This document shows positions 51,988 through 60,527 of a DNA stretch of 64,000 nt, in pieces. A program made the translations under genes and the position numbers. The stretch spans positions 1,488,001 to 1,552,000 of the forward strand of contig NZ_CP109485.1 of the NCBI RefSeq assembly GCF_035918235.1, written 5' to 3'. The DNA is from Streptomyces sp. NBC_01445 (lineage in GTDB: Bacteria; Actinomycetota; Actinomycetes; Streptomycetales; Streptomycetaceae). The stretch's first letter is position 1. Every line of letters begins with the position of its first letter. The notes under the pieces are model-generated. The model was given only the letters and a program-made list of their open reading frames with translations, had not been told where the DNA came from and did no database searches.

Positions 51988-52796
51988 GCCTTGCGCCCCA
52001 CGCCGGCGCAGCCCGAGAAGGCATATGGATCCTCGTCCGCGGGCGCGTTCTCCGGCCGCCATTCGGGCATCTGTACGAGTCCGGGTTCCACCATCTCGTA
52101 TCCCTCGAAGAATCGCGCGATCTCCTCGCGCGAGCGCATGATCAGCGGGTTGCGTATGTTCTTGTACACGTCGACCGTGCCGGCGGCGCGCGCGGCGGGT
52201 ACAGGGATGCCCTCGTACGCGGCGTGCGTGACGATCAGGAGGCTGCCGGGCGCGAGGGCGTCACGCAGCTCGGCGACAGCGCTCTGCGGGTCGTCGGCGT
52301 CCTCGACGAAGTGCAGGACGGCGACGAGGAGCAGGGCGACCGGCTTGTCCAGGTCGAGGAGTTCACCGACCTCGGGGGCCGCGAGGATCTCCCGGGGCTT
52401 GCGCAGGTCGGCGGTCACGACGGCCGCGCGGTCGTTGCCGTCGAGGACGGCCCGGCTGTGCGCGACGGCGACCGGGTCGTGGTCGACGTACACGACGCGC
52501 GCTTCGGAGTCGGCCGCCTGTGCCACCTCGTGGACGTTGCCGAAGGTGGGGATTCCGGATCCGATGTCCAGGAACTGGGTGACGCCCTGCTGGACCGCGT
52601 AACGCACTGCCCGGCGCATGAAGGCACGATTCGCCTGCATGATCTTCGGGAGCCCCGGCATGAACTCCATCGCCTTGCGGGCCGCCTCCCGGTCCACCTC
52701 GAAGTTGTGCGAGCCGCCCAGGTAGTAGTCGTAGATCCGGGACACGCTGGGCACCGAGATGTCGATGCCCTGAGGGGCCCAGGCGGGACGCTCCAT
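51984..52796 (-). CDS. SAM-dependent methyltransferase (DUF574 type)
   Basis: This is a 270-residue methyltransferase of the type common in Streptomyces. SVPSVSRIYDYYLGGSHNFEVDREAA is the family's N-terminal signature, FLDIGSGIPTFGNVHEVAQ the SAM motif, and RVVYVDHDPVAVAHSRA the acidic loop. The substrate is not known, and some members act on other small molecules or lack detectable activity. ATG 52796 has GGAG 6 nt upstream. It heads an operon with the rmdA-like gene (4-bp overlap) and the VOC gene. Confidence 0.88.
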   Translation of the reverse strand: MERPAWAPQGIDISVPSVSRIYDYYLGGSHNFEVDREAARKAMEFMPGLPKIMQANRAFMRRAVRYAVQQGVTQFLDIGSGIPTFGNVHEVAQAADSEARVVYVDHDPVAVAHSRAVLDGNDRAAVVTADLRKPREILAAPEVGELLDLDKPVALLLVAVLHFVEDADDPQSAVAELRDALAPGSLLIVTHAAYEGIPVPAARAAGTVDVYKNIRNPLIMRSREEIARFFEGYEMVEPGLVQMPEWRPENAPADEDPYAFSGCAGVGRKA

Positions 52797-52971
52797 CAAT
52801 GTCTCCAAGGCGTAGGCGAGCCGGTGTTCGAGCTGAGGCTACTGATCGCCCGCCAATGGAGCGAGTCAAAACGGAAATTGACCGTCCGTTCTCGGTCACT
52901 GCCTCCGGCAAGTGCCGAATGGCAATGATCCGAAATCACCCCGAAACCCTCACTGTCGCAACGGAAAAGAA

Positions 52972-53012
52972 CCGGCCTGTTCCCTCCGCGTGATCACGGG
53001 GGGAACAGACCG
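52972..53012 (-). terminator. Hairpin terminator after the repeat lipoprotein gene
   Basis: CTGTTCCC and GGGAACAG pair exactly and are extended by CCGG/CCGG arms across one mismatch, a stem of about 15 bp. It lies 40 bp past the lipoprotein stop on the minus strand. Confidence 0.7.
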
Positions 53013-53051
53013 GCGATTCGTCAAATCCGCAGCAGACTCTACGCGGTGCGC

Positions 53052-54005
53052 CTACTTCGGCGCTCCCACGGGCTTTCCGTCGGGCGCAGCGGCGTACCAA
53101 GTGCCGCCCACGCCCTGCCCATTGGTGTCGCCGGGCTTCTTGTCGCCGGAGTAGGTGTAGATCGGCCAGCAGTTGATCGTCTGCTGCTTGCCTCCGTCGG
53201 GGCGGTCGTACGTCATGAAGCCCTTCTTGAGGATGCCCTTGGTGTCGTTCTTCGCGACGGGCGGGACGGCCGGCCAGTTCTCCGCGCAGGTGTCGACACA
53301 GTTCGACTTGATGGGCCAGGCCGAGTCCTTGAGGAACCGGTAGACGGTCATTCCGTTCTTGTCGACGACGATCTCGCCGAGTTTCGGGTCCTTGCGCGTG
53401 GACAGACCGGCGAGGTCGGCGGGCTGCGCGGCGGCCGGGCTCGCCTTCTTGCCGTCGGGCCCGGCGGCGTACCAGACTCCTCCGACGCCCTGCCCCTTCG
53501 CGTCGCCCGGCTTGGTGTCCATCGCGTACCGGTACATGGGCCAGCCGTCGATCGTCAGCTGCTTGGTGCCGTCGGCCGCGGTGACCTCGCCGAGAAGCGA
53601 CTGGTCGACGCCGGGCGCCGCCTTGGCGCCGTCCGCGGGCACTACGGGCCACGCCTTGAGGCAGGCGTCGTCACAGTTCGACTTGGGCGGCTGTGCGGTG
53701 TCCTTGTCGAAGCGGTACATCGTGAAGCCCTCGCTGTCCGTGAGGACCTGGCCGAGCTTCTTGCTGTCCCAGGTGGCGAGCTGTCCGGCCGGCTTCGCCT
53801 TGGCCGCTCCCGCGTCCTTCGCGTCTCCGTAGCCATCGCCACTGCCGTACGCGTCCCCGTTGCCGTAACCGCCCTGCGCCGGGGCGGCGTTGCCCACGGA
53901 CTGGCCGTTGGGCGACTGGTCGCCCTGGTCCTGACCGCACGCCGTCGTCAGCGCCAGCAGGGCCGCAGCTGTCGCTACGAGTGAGGCGCTCCGCCAGGTG
54001 TTCAT
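53052..54005 (-). CDS. Lipoprotein with repeated Lipoprotein_15-type domains
   Basis: This 317-residue lipoprotein has a signal ending LLALTTACGQ, then a Gly/Tyr/Asn-rich linker (about 30-70, GGYGNGDAYG). Two copies follow of a domain with the pattern LTDSEGFTMYRFDKDT...SNCDDACLKAWP and VVDKNGMTVYRFLKDS...SNCVDTCAENWP, each ending in a GWPMYRYAMD- or CWPIYTYSGD-type strand and a GQGVGGxWYAA turn. The paired cysteines (C-x3-C before W) are conserved. S. coelicolor has a relative thought to act at the cell surface in electron transfer; I could not verify identity. ATG 54005 has GGGAG upstream. Confidence 0.85.
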   Translation of the reverse strand: MNTWRSASLVATAAALLALTTACGQDQGDQSPNGQSVGNAAPAQGGYGNGDAYGSGDGYGDAKDAGAAKAKPAGQLATWDSKKLGQVLTDSEGFTMYRFDKDTAQPPKSNCDDACLKAWPVVPADGAKAAPGVDQSLLGEVTAADGTKQLTIDGWPMYRYAMDTKPGDAKGQGVGGVWYAAGPDGKKASPAAAQPADLAGLSTRKDPKLGEIVVDKNGMTVYRFLKDSAWPIKSNCVDTCAENWPAVPPVAKNDTKGILKKGFMTYDRPDGGKQQTINCWPIYTYSGDKKPGDTNGQGVGGTWYAAAPDGKPVGAPK

Positions 54006-54254
54006 TGCCAACTCCCGCTGATTGCTTGGGTGTTGTGCGATCCCGGAAGGGGCCGCACATGGCCCTAGGTACGCGCGGCGACGGCGGATGTGTTCAACGG
54101 GGCCGGAAATTTCTTTTTGATGAGGGGGCGCGGGACACATCCGGGGCGGGCCACGCGTGCGCTCCGGTGGCCGTGGGCAAACCTGGCGCCCCCCATCTCC
54201 CCACCTTCGGACCAATCCTCGGCGGCCGGGGCGTGGCGACGCCTCCCGCCGCCC

Positions 54255-54773
54255 ATGATCTCCGTCGTGTACGGATCCAGAGGGGCCAGGTCGACCCTGG
54301 TCACACGGGTGGTGGCGGTGCTCGCGCTGGCCTGGCTGCTGGGCTCGCCCGCGGCCGGCGCCACGGCGGCCGCGCTGACCCCGGCCGACAACTGCGCGTA
54401 CGCCTCGATCGGCAAGGGCGGCGACGCAATAGCCCGAGCCGGTGACGGCGTCGTCTGCCGGGCGGGACCCGTCAAGCCACCGCCGCGGAAGCCCGCGCCG
54501 CCCCCGGCCCCAAAACCACCGCCACCGCCACCGCCGCCTCCCCCACCGCCACCTCCTCCACCGCCTCCTCCGCCGCCGCCCGTGAAGGCACCGCCGCCGC
54601 CCGCCCCGAAGCCGACGGTGCGCCCCAAGCCCTCGCCGACTCCGGTGAGTTACCCCGAATACCGCCCCGCGCCCCGCAAGGCGCCGCCGAGCGGCGGGCC
54701 TTCCCTGGTCTCGCTCACCCTGCTCATCACCGCGCCCGCGGTGCTCGCCGTAGCCGCGCTGCGACCGCGCTGA
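54255..54773 (+). CDS. Exported proline-rich protein with 22-proline run
   Basis: This protein of about 172 residues has an N-terminal signal-like helix (VVAVLALAWLLGSPAAGATAA), a short Cys-containing segment (DNCAYASIGKGG...VVCRAG), a long proline-rich stalk and a C-terminal hydrophobic helix with a basic tail (LTLLITAPAVLAVAALRPR). The stalk holds 22 consecutive prolines (codons 54516-54581). The layout, signal - stalk - hydrophobic anchor - RPR, resembles a cell-wall protein, but no LPxTG is visible. ATG 54255 has no ribosome site; the start is uncertain. A sortase gene lies 1.4 kb downstream on the same strand. Confidence 0.65.
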   Translation: MISVVYGSRGARSTLVTRVVAVLALAWLLGSPAAGATAAALTPADNCAYASIGKGGDAIARAGDGVVCRAGPVKPPPRKPAPPPAPKPPPPPPPPPPPPPPPPPPPPPPVKAPPPPAPKPTVRPKPSPTPVSYPEYRPAPRKAPPSGGPSLVSLTLLITAPAVLAVAALRPR

Positions 54774-54789
54774 CCGCCCGGAGGTCCTG

Positions 54790-55554
54790 ATGTCGGAATG
54801 GCTTGTTCTCACCCTCGCGATGGTGGCCGCGTGCGCGGTCGTGCTCGTCGTGACCGTTCTTCAGCAGCGCAGGATCGGCGACGACGACGACCCGAGCGAG
54901 ACCCCTGACGTCATCGAGTACATGACGATGATGATCGGCGTGGTGTACGCGATCGTCCTGGGCCTCGCCATCGCGGGCGTCTGGGAGGGCCGCAGCGCCG
55001 CCCAGGACCATGTACGCAACGAGGCGCAGGCGCTGCACGAGGTCCATGAACGCGTCCGCGTCTATCCGACGGAGGTCAGAACCCGTATCCGCTCGGATGT
55101 CGACACCTATGTCAGCCATGTCGTCACCACCGAGTGGCGCACGATGAAGAACAAGGGTCATCTCACCGCCGAGGGCACCCGGCTCCTCGACAAGGTGCGC
55201 CACGACGTCACCGACTACCAGCCGAAGACGGACTTCGAGGCGCAGGCCTACCAGCCGCTGCTCGACCAGATCACCGCCGCGGACGACGCCCGCAACGCGC
55301 GCGCGGACTCCACCGGTGCCACGATGCCGGGCGTGGTCTGGTTCGGCCTCATCGCGGGAGGCCTCGTCACGATCGGGATGGTCTTCGCACTCCAGATCCG
55401 CAGAACGGCACGCGAGCTGGTCCTCGCCGGGCTCTTCTCGGCACTGATCGCGTTCCTGCTCTTCCTGGTCTGGGACCTCGACGCGCCCTACAGCCGCGGG
55501 GTCGCGGCCACCGTGGAACCCTTCCTCATGCTGTTCCCGCACGCCGGGGGGTAA
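54790..55554 (+). CDS. DUF4239 (bestrophin-like) membrane protein
   Basis: This 254-residue protein has two N-terminal membrane segments (LVLTLAMVAACAVVLVVTVL and TMMIGVVYAIVLGLAIAGV), a middle helical domain rich in charged residues, and two C-terminal segments (GVVWFGLIAGGLVTIGMVFAL and LVLAGLFSALIAFLLFLVWDL). The length, the DDPSETPDVIEYMTMMIG opening and the layout match DUF4239. Function unknown; channel-like roles have been suggested from bestrophin similarity. GGAGG stands 5-6 nt upstream of ATG 54790. It follows the proline-rich gene by 16 bp and may be co-transcribed. Confidence 0.85.
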   Translation: MSEWLVLTLAMVAACAVVLVVTVLQQRRIGDDDDPSETPDVIEYMTMMIGVVYAIVLGLAIAGVWEGRSAAQDHVRNEAQALHEVHERVRVYPTEVRTRIRSDVDTYVSHVVTTEWRTMKNKGHLTAEGTRLLDKVRHDVTDYQPKTDFEAQAYQPLLDQITAADDARNARADSTGATMPGVVWFGLIAGGLVTIGMVFALQIRRTARELVLAGLFSALIAFLLFLVWDLDAPYSRGVAATVEPFLMLFPHAGG

Positions 55555-55631
55555 GACCGTCGGGCCGCGCTCATCTCCGGGTCGGCGCGGCCCGCCCTGC
55601 ACCCTGCGCCCCGACGACGCACTCTGGTCCC

Positions 55632-55886
55632 ATGACTGCCTGGCACGCCCCCATCGTCGTACACCCTCCTGCACCCGAAGGCGGGCGGCATGTCACCGTG
55701 CGGGGACGGGCCGTCGGGCTCGCGCACAGCGATCAGGACCTCATCCGGCTGCTGCGTTCGGCCGGGCTCGGGGAGTCCGACATGACGCTCGACGATCCCC
55801 ATCTGGTCGAATGGCGCGGCGCGGGCGCGCACGTATGGCACACGACGGGTCCCGACGAGCCGTCCCCGCACCACCCTGTCGCCTGA
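55632..55886 (+). CDS. Small conserved-looking protein of unknown function
   Basis: This 84-residue frame begins MTAWHAPIVVHPPAPEGGRHVTVRGRAVGLAHSDQDLIRLLRSAGLGE and continues with an acidic WRGAGAHVWHT segment. Codon use is typical (high GC3). No family was recognised. The beta-strand-rich start and helix would suit a compact fold. No ribosome site is obvious before ATG 55632. Confidence 0.55.
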   Translation: MTAWHAPIVVHPPAPEGGRHVTVRGRAVGLAHSDQDLIRLLRSAGLGESDMTLDDPHLVEWRGAGAHVWHTTGPDEPSPHHPVA

Positions 55887-56199
55887 CCGGCGGACAGCGT
55901 CGCCCCGGTTGGCCATGTCGGTCGGGGGTGGCGCGTCGTCCGGAACGCGGGTGACGCGACGGTGCGGCGGCCTCTGGCAAGCGCTGCCGTCGACAGTCAC
56001 GGCGATCCGGCCACTCCACGCGATGAGGCTGGGCCCGGCGACGATGTTGCTTTGTCGGCGATGCGGACTCGTATGGCACACCGCACGCCTGGCCGCCACC
56101 CATTCGCTCCTGGGCTGTCGCCCCCCGCGTGCGCCGCGCTTAGTTTTTCAGTAAGCGCAAGTGACGCGGACTCGCCGCCGCGTCGAGAGGGGTGAACGA
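55887..56199. other. Gene-free stretch before the sortase gene
   Basis: The frames here lack good codon bias. CGTATGGCACAC of the preceding small gene (55832) recurs at 56072, which may be a decayed duplicate of that gene's end. GAGAGGGG at the right end is the ribosome site of the sortase gene. Confidence 0.35.
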
Positions 56200-56856
56200 A
56201 TGTCTTCGTCCCAGCCGGCCGACGAGGAAGGTCAGCAGAAGAAGCGCGCGCCGTGGGGCGTGATGGCGCTGGTTCTGCTCACCGGACTCGCGCTGATCCG
56301 CAATGGATCGGGGGAATTCGACATCGGTCCCCCGCAGCCCGCGTCGGCGGCGGCAGCGGATCCCCGCTCCGCCTCCGGTGCGGCGGCGCCGAAGCCGCTG
56401 CCGTTCTCCGTGGCGGACCGGGTGCAGATCCCGGCGATCCACGTGGACGCCCCGGTCATGCCCGTAGGGGTCGCCGCGGACGGATGGGTGGACGCCCCGC
56501 CGCCGGAGGACCCGAATCTCGCGGGCTGGTTCACCGGTGGCGTGACTCCGGGCGAGAAGGGCACCGCTGTCGTCGTCGGCCATGTCGACAACCAGCAGGG
56601 GCCCGCGGTCTTCTACGGACTCGGCTCGCTCAAAAAGGGAAACCACGTCCAGGTCATGCGCAAGGACCGGAAGACCGCCGTGTTCGAGATCTACGGCATC
56701 GAGGTCTTCAGCAAGGCGAATTTCCCGGGGAAACGCGTCTACGGCAGCACCGGAGTGCCCGAACTGAGGGTGATCACGTGCGGTGGCGGCTTCTCCAAAC
56801 AGAACGGCTACGACGGGAATGTCGTCGTCTTCGCCCGCCTGGTCGAGGTGCGTTGA
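56200..56856 (+). CDS. Class F-like sortase
   Basis: This 218-residue transpeptidase-fold protein has an N-terminal membrane anchor (WGVMALVLLTGLALIRN), a low-complexity linker and a catalytic domain with the His in TAVVVGHVDNQQGPAVFYGL, the Cys in LRVITCGGGFSKQNGYDGN and the Arg in VVVFARLVEVR. These are the sortase triad residues, and the DNQQGPAVF loop is typical of class F in actinobacteria. It could attach proteins to the cell wall; the proline-rich protein upstream is a possible but unproven partner. ATG 56200 has GAGAGGGG upstream. Confidence 0.9.
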   Translation: MSSSQPADEEGQQKKRAPWGVMALVLLTGLALIRNGSGEFDIGPPQPASAAAADPRSASGAAAPKPLPFSVADRVQIPAIHVDAPVMPVGVAADGWVDAPPPEDPNLAGWFTGGVTPGEKGTAVVVGHVDNQQGPAVFYGLGSLKKGNHVQVMRKDRKTAVFEIYGIEVFSKANFPGKRVYGSTGVPELRVITCGGGFSKQNGYDGNVVVFARLVEVR

Positions 56857-57000
56857 CCCGGCGGGCGGAAACCGGCTCGGACTCGCCGGCGCCTGGGCAC
56901 CAGGATGCGGTAGCCCGAGTGCAGCGCCCGCGGCGGGCCCGTACGGCACGTGCCGCCCCCAGCACCTGTGGGACCTGGGGTTTCCGCTAGCCTCACCGCT

Positions 57001-57462
57001 GTGAACGCAGAGCAGCCACACCAGTTCGAACGCGGTACGGACGGCCCCAAGGTGATCGTGGTCGGGGTGGACGGCTCCGACTCGTCGCTGCGCGCCGCGT
57101 CCTACGCCGGAGGCCTCGCGCGGCGCCAGCGCGCCCTCCTCGCCGTCGTCTACGTCCAGCCCATCATGGCCACCGGCGCCGCGCTCGGCGTCCCCGTGGC
57201 CGACACCACGGACGAGATCGCCGAGGGTCTGATCACCGAGATCAGGGACGCGGCGGAGCGGGTGAAGGGCATATACGAGGTGCGCTGGGAGTTCCACACC
57301 TTCCGCGGCGACCCGTACAACGGCCTGGTCACCGCCGCCGACGAACTGAAGGCGGACGCCGTGGTCGTCGGCGCGTCCGAACAGGCGGGACACCGCATCG
57401 TCGGGTCGGTGGCGATCCGGCTGGTGAAGGCCGGGCGCTGGCCCGTCACCGTGGTCCCGTAA
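57001..57462 (+). CDS. Universal stress protein (UspA family)
   Basis: This 153-residue single Usp domain has VIVVGVDGSDSSLRAASYAGGLARRQRALLAVVYV at the N-terminus and VVVGASEQAGHRIVGSVAIRLVKAGRWPVTVVP at the end. The ATP-binding G-x2-G-x9-G(S/T) loop is degenerate (GASEQAGHRIVGS). GTG 57001 is used. Role in stress or membrane energy adaptation; no clear operon partner. Confidence 0.85.
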   Translation: MNAEQPHQFERGTDGPKVIVVGVDGSDSSLRAASYAGGLARRQRALLAVVYVQPIMATGAALGVPVADTTDEIAEGLITEIRDAAERVKGIYEVRWEFHTFRGDPYNGLVTAADELKADAVVVGASEQAGHRIVGSVAIRLVKAGRWPVTVVP

Positions 57463-57592
57463 CCACCGGAACCCGGAACCAACCCCATACGAACCCCCGT
57501 ACCCCATAGAGCGTGCCTTCTTCCGTAGCCGCCGCGGCTGGGCCATCATGATCGCCCGTCAGCCGACTGCCGTCCGCGAAGAGGTGGAGCCC

Positions 57593-59032
57593 ATGGCCGG
57601 TCTCAGAGGACTTCGGATGGGGCAGGGCGTACTGCGCCGCAAGCCCATCGAACAGATCGAGGAGACCGAGGGGGGCGGCGCGCAGCAGCTCACCCGCTCC
57701 CTCGGCCTGTGGCAGCTCACCGCGATCGGCGTCGGCGGCATCATCGGCGCCGGCATCTTCACCCTCGCGGGCACGGTCGCCAACGGCACGGCGGGGCCCG
57801 CGGTCCTGATCTCGTTCCTCATCGCGGGCGTCGCGAGCGCGTGCGCCGCGCTGTCGTACGCGGAGTTCGCCGGCCTCATCCCGAAGGCCGGGTCCGCCTA
57901 CACGTACGGGTACGCGGTCCTCGGCGAGCTGGTCGGCTGGTTCATCGGCTGGGACCTGCTCCTGGAGTACACGGCGATCGTCGCGGTCGTCGCCATCGGT
58001 ATCTCGGGCTACTTCAGCTTCCTGCTCGGCGAGATGGGGCTCGACCTGCCGCACTGGATGCTGGGCGCGCCGGGCACGGGCGACGGCCACAAGATCGACC
58101 TGTTCGCCGCGCTGCTGTGCCTGCTCATCGCGTACCTGCTGACGCTCGGTATCAAGAACGCGGCGCGCTTCGAGACCGTCGTGGTGGTACTGAAGGTCCT
58201 CGTGGTGCTGCTGGTCATCGGCGTGGGCTTCTTCCACATCGACACGGGCAACTACACGCCGTTCTTCCCGTTCGGCGTCAGTGGCGCGTTCACGGGCGCG
58301 GCCACCGTCTTCTTCGCGGTGTTCGGGTACGACGCCATGTCGACGGCGGCCGAGGAGTCCAAGGACGCGCAGCACCACATGCCGAAGGCGATCCTCTACT
58401 CGCTCGCGATCTCGATGGTCCTGTACGTGCTGGCGTGCCTGGTCCTGACCGGCATGCAGAACTACAAGGACATCGACCCGGAGAGCGGATTCTCGACGGC
58501 GTTCAAGTCGGTGGGCCTGAGCGGTCTCGCGAGTGTCATCGCGGTGGGCGCGATCATCGGCATCCTCACGGTGATGTTCACCTTCATGCTGGGCGTCACC
58601 CGTGTGTGGTTCGCGATGAGCCGTGACGGGCTGCTGCCCAAGTGGTTCGCGAAGACCCATCCGACCCGGCACGTGCCGACGCGCGTGACGTGGATCGTCG
58701 GGTGCGCGTCGGCCGTCATCGCCGGGTTCCTGCCGATCGGGGAGGCGGCCGAGCTGACCAACATCGGCATCCTGCTGGCGTTCGTCGTGGTGTGCATCGC
58801 GGTGATCGTGCTGCGCTACAAGCGGCCCGACCTGCCCCGCACGTTCCGCACGCCCGGTATGCCGGTGGTGCCCGCGCTCGGCGTCGTCTTCTCGATCTGG
58901 CTGATCACGTTCCTGCAGTGGCAGACATGGGTGCGGTTCGCGGTGTGGTTCGCCATCGGGCTCGTCATCTACTTCAGCTACTCGTACAAGAGGTCGGAGC
59001 TGGCGCAGACGGACCCGTTGGCGAAGTCCTGA
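57593..59032 (+). CDS. APC-superfamily amino acid permease
   Basis: This 479-residue transporter has about 12 membrane segments and the APC signature GGIIGAGIFTLAGTVAN near the start, then EFAGLIPKAGSAYTYGYAVLGELVGWFIGWDLLLEYT and FFAVFGYDAMSTAAEESKD. Length and pattern are closest to the cationic amino acid transporter group. ATG 57593 has GAGGTGGAG upstream; ATG 57548 would add 15 residues without a ribosome site. Confidence 0.9.
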   Translation: MAGLRGLRMGQGVLRRKPIEQIEETEGGGAQQLTRSLGLWQLTAIGVGGIIGAGIFTLAGTVANGTAGPAVLISFLIAGVASACAALSYAEFAGLIPKAGSAYTYGYAVLGELVGWFIGWDLLLEYTAIVAVVAIGISGYFSFLLGEMGLDLPHWMLGAPGTGDGHKIDLFAALLCLLIAYLLTLGIKNAARFETVVVVLKVLVVLLVIGVGFFHIDTGNYTPFFPFGVSGAFTGAATVFFAVFGYDAMSTAAEESKDAQHHMPKAILYSLAISMVLYVLACLVLTGMQNYKDIDPESGFSTAFKSVGLSGLASVIAVGAIIGILTVMFTFMLGVTRVWFAMSRDGLLPKWFAKTHPTRHVPTRVTWIVGCASAVIAGFLPIGEAAELTNIGILLAFVVVCIAVIVLRYKRPDLPRTFRTPGMPVVPALGVVFSIWLITFLQWQTWVRFAVWFAIGLVIYFSYSYKRSELAQTDPLAKS

Positions 59033-59035
59033 CCG

Positions 59036-60301
59036 CTATCTGCCCATGGTCAGGCCGTCCTCGGCCGCGCCGCGGCTGAGGACAGCCTGACTGATCCGGT
59101 CGCGGACGTCGTTGAGGCCGAGGCCGTCGTGGATGGCCTGGTTGACGTTGATGACGCGGCCCGAGCCGACGTTGAACCACTGGGGGAGGAACTCGGCCTT
59201 GCGCACCTCCCAGCGGCCGCCGTCCCGCTCCGGCGGCGCGAAGGTGAAGCGGCCGATGGTGCCCTCGTTGCCGCGCGGGTCCTGGGCGCCGTCGTAGTTG
59301 TACATCTCGCCGGCGATCTGGTCGCCCATGCCGTAGACCACCCAGGTGCCGTTGACCTTCTCGTACGCCTGCGGGACGTGCGCGTGCGTGCCGAGGATCA
59401 GGTCGATGTCGGGGCGGCCGTCCGTGCGGGACGCGGTGAGCTCGTCGCCGAGCCGCAGCTGGCTCTCGTCCGGCTCGTCCTGCCATTCGGTGCCCCAGTG
59501 CAGCGAGAGGACCACCACGTCCGCGCCCGCCTTCCGGGCCGCCCGCGCGTCTTCGACGATCCGCTGACTGTCGATCATATTCACGGCCCACGGCCGCCCC
59601 TTGGGCATCGAGGCGCCGTTCGTGTCGTACGTGTACGCGAGGTGGGCGACCTTGGCGTCACCGGCGCGCAGCCACGCGGGGCTGCCGGCCTCGGCGGCGG
59701 TTCGGGCCGAGCCCGTGTGGCGGATGCCCGCGCGGTCCATGGCATCGAGGGTGCGGTCGATGCCGGCGGCGCCGTCGTCGAGGGCGTGGTCCGAGGCCGT
59801 GGAGCAGGAGTCGTAGCCCGTGTCGCGCAGCCCTTTGGCGACCTCGGGCGGGGACTTGAATTTCGGGTCGCCGGTGTACTGGCCCGCGGTGCCGTAGACC
59901 GTCTCCATGTGACAGATCGCCAGATCCGCTTTGGAGACGGCCGGCTGCACGCCGGACAGCATCGGCGCGAAGTCGTACCCGTCGCCGCTCGAATCGGTTT
60001 TCGCCTTTTTGATGATCGAGGCGTGCGGCAGTACGTCACCGGAGGCGACGAGCGTGAAGCCGCGGTGCCCGCCGGTGGCGCCGCCGGCGGCCGACGGCGC
60101 CGGGTTGTCGCTGCCGTGGGGCGCCGGGGTGCCGCTCCCCTGGGACGCCGGACGATGTGTGCGGTCCGCGGGCGCGGAGCAGCCCGCGCCCGCCGCGATC
60201 AGCGCGGCGGCGAGGACCGCCGCGCCCTGCCGTGTGCGCCGTGCGTGTGGCGTGTGTCTGGTGCGTCCCGTGCGGCTTGTGGCCTGTGTGCGTTGCGTCA
60301 T
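59036..60301 (-). CDS. CapA-like (PGA_cap) metallophosphatase lipoprotein
   Basis: This 421-residue lipoprotein has a signal ending in the lipobox ALIAAGAGCS and a Ser/Pro/Gly-rich linker. Its catalytic domain resembles calcineurin-like phosphoesterases of the CapA family: FTLVASGDVLPH, ADLAICHMETVYG, DSCSTASDHALDDGAAGI, VVVLSLHWGTEW and LILGTHAHVPQAYEKVNGTWVVYGMGDQIAGEMYN. The metal ligands D, H and N are kept. CapA proteins are linked to poly-gamma-glutamate or capsule synthesis, but their substrate is often unknown. ATG 60301 has GGAG 8 nt upstream. Confidence 0.9.
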   Translation of the reverse strand: MTQRTQATSRTGRTRHTPHARRTRQGAAVLAAALIAAGAGCSAPADRTHRPASQGSGTPAPHGSDNPAPSAAGGATGGHRGFTLVASGDVLPHASIIKKAKTDSSGDGYDFAPMLSGVQPAVSKADLAICHMETVYGTAGQYTGDPKFKSPPEVAKGLRDTGYDSCSTASDHALDDGAAGIDRTLDAMDRAGIRHTGSARTAAEAGSPAWLRAGDAKVAHLAYTYDTNGASMPKGRPWAVNMIDSQRIVEDARAARKAGADVVVLSLHWGTEWQDEPDESQLRLGDELTASRTDGRPDIDLILGTHAHVPQAYEKVNGTWVVYGMGDQIAGEMYNYDGAQDPRGNEGTIGRFTFAPPERDGGRWEVRKAEFLPQWFNVGSGRVINVNQAIHDGLGLNDVRDRISQAVLSRGAAEDGLTMGR

Positions 60302-60527
60302 CGGCCAAGCTCCATGATTCGGTGGATAAGGTGATTTTTGACATACGCATAGACGTACGGCCATCGGGCCGAGTCAAGGCTCCATACCGCCGCAGTCCCC
60401 ACAACGGCGTCACGTTCCGGCGCAGTCGGCCCCGTTCGCCGCACCGCTCGCCGACGGCATCGACCGCCCGTCGCAGACCGCTGCCCGTGCTCTGGGCGTG
60501 AGCGGCGAGCTGCGCTGCCATACGGCC

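Noticed and set aside
54065..54628. Poly-glycine protein on the minus strand opposite the proline run
   Set aside because: It is a shadow of the proline codons; the plus-strand frame has signal-peptide and anchor features.
55909..56154. Small protein gene on the plus strand before the sortase
   Set aside because: Codon bias is poor, there is no ribosome site, and the frame only overlaps a decayed-looking repeat of the preceding gene's end.
60302..60527. tRNA or small RNA in the gap between the CapA-like and sigma genes
   Set aside because: No cloverleaf or CCA end could be made out. The TTGACA-like sequence near 60335 is too poorly supported to call as a promoter.
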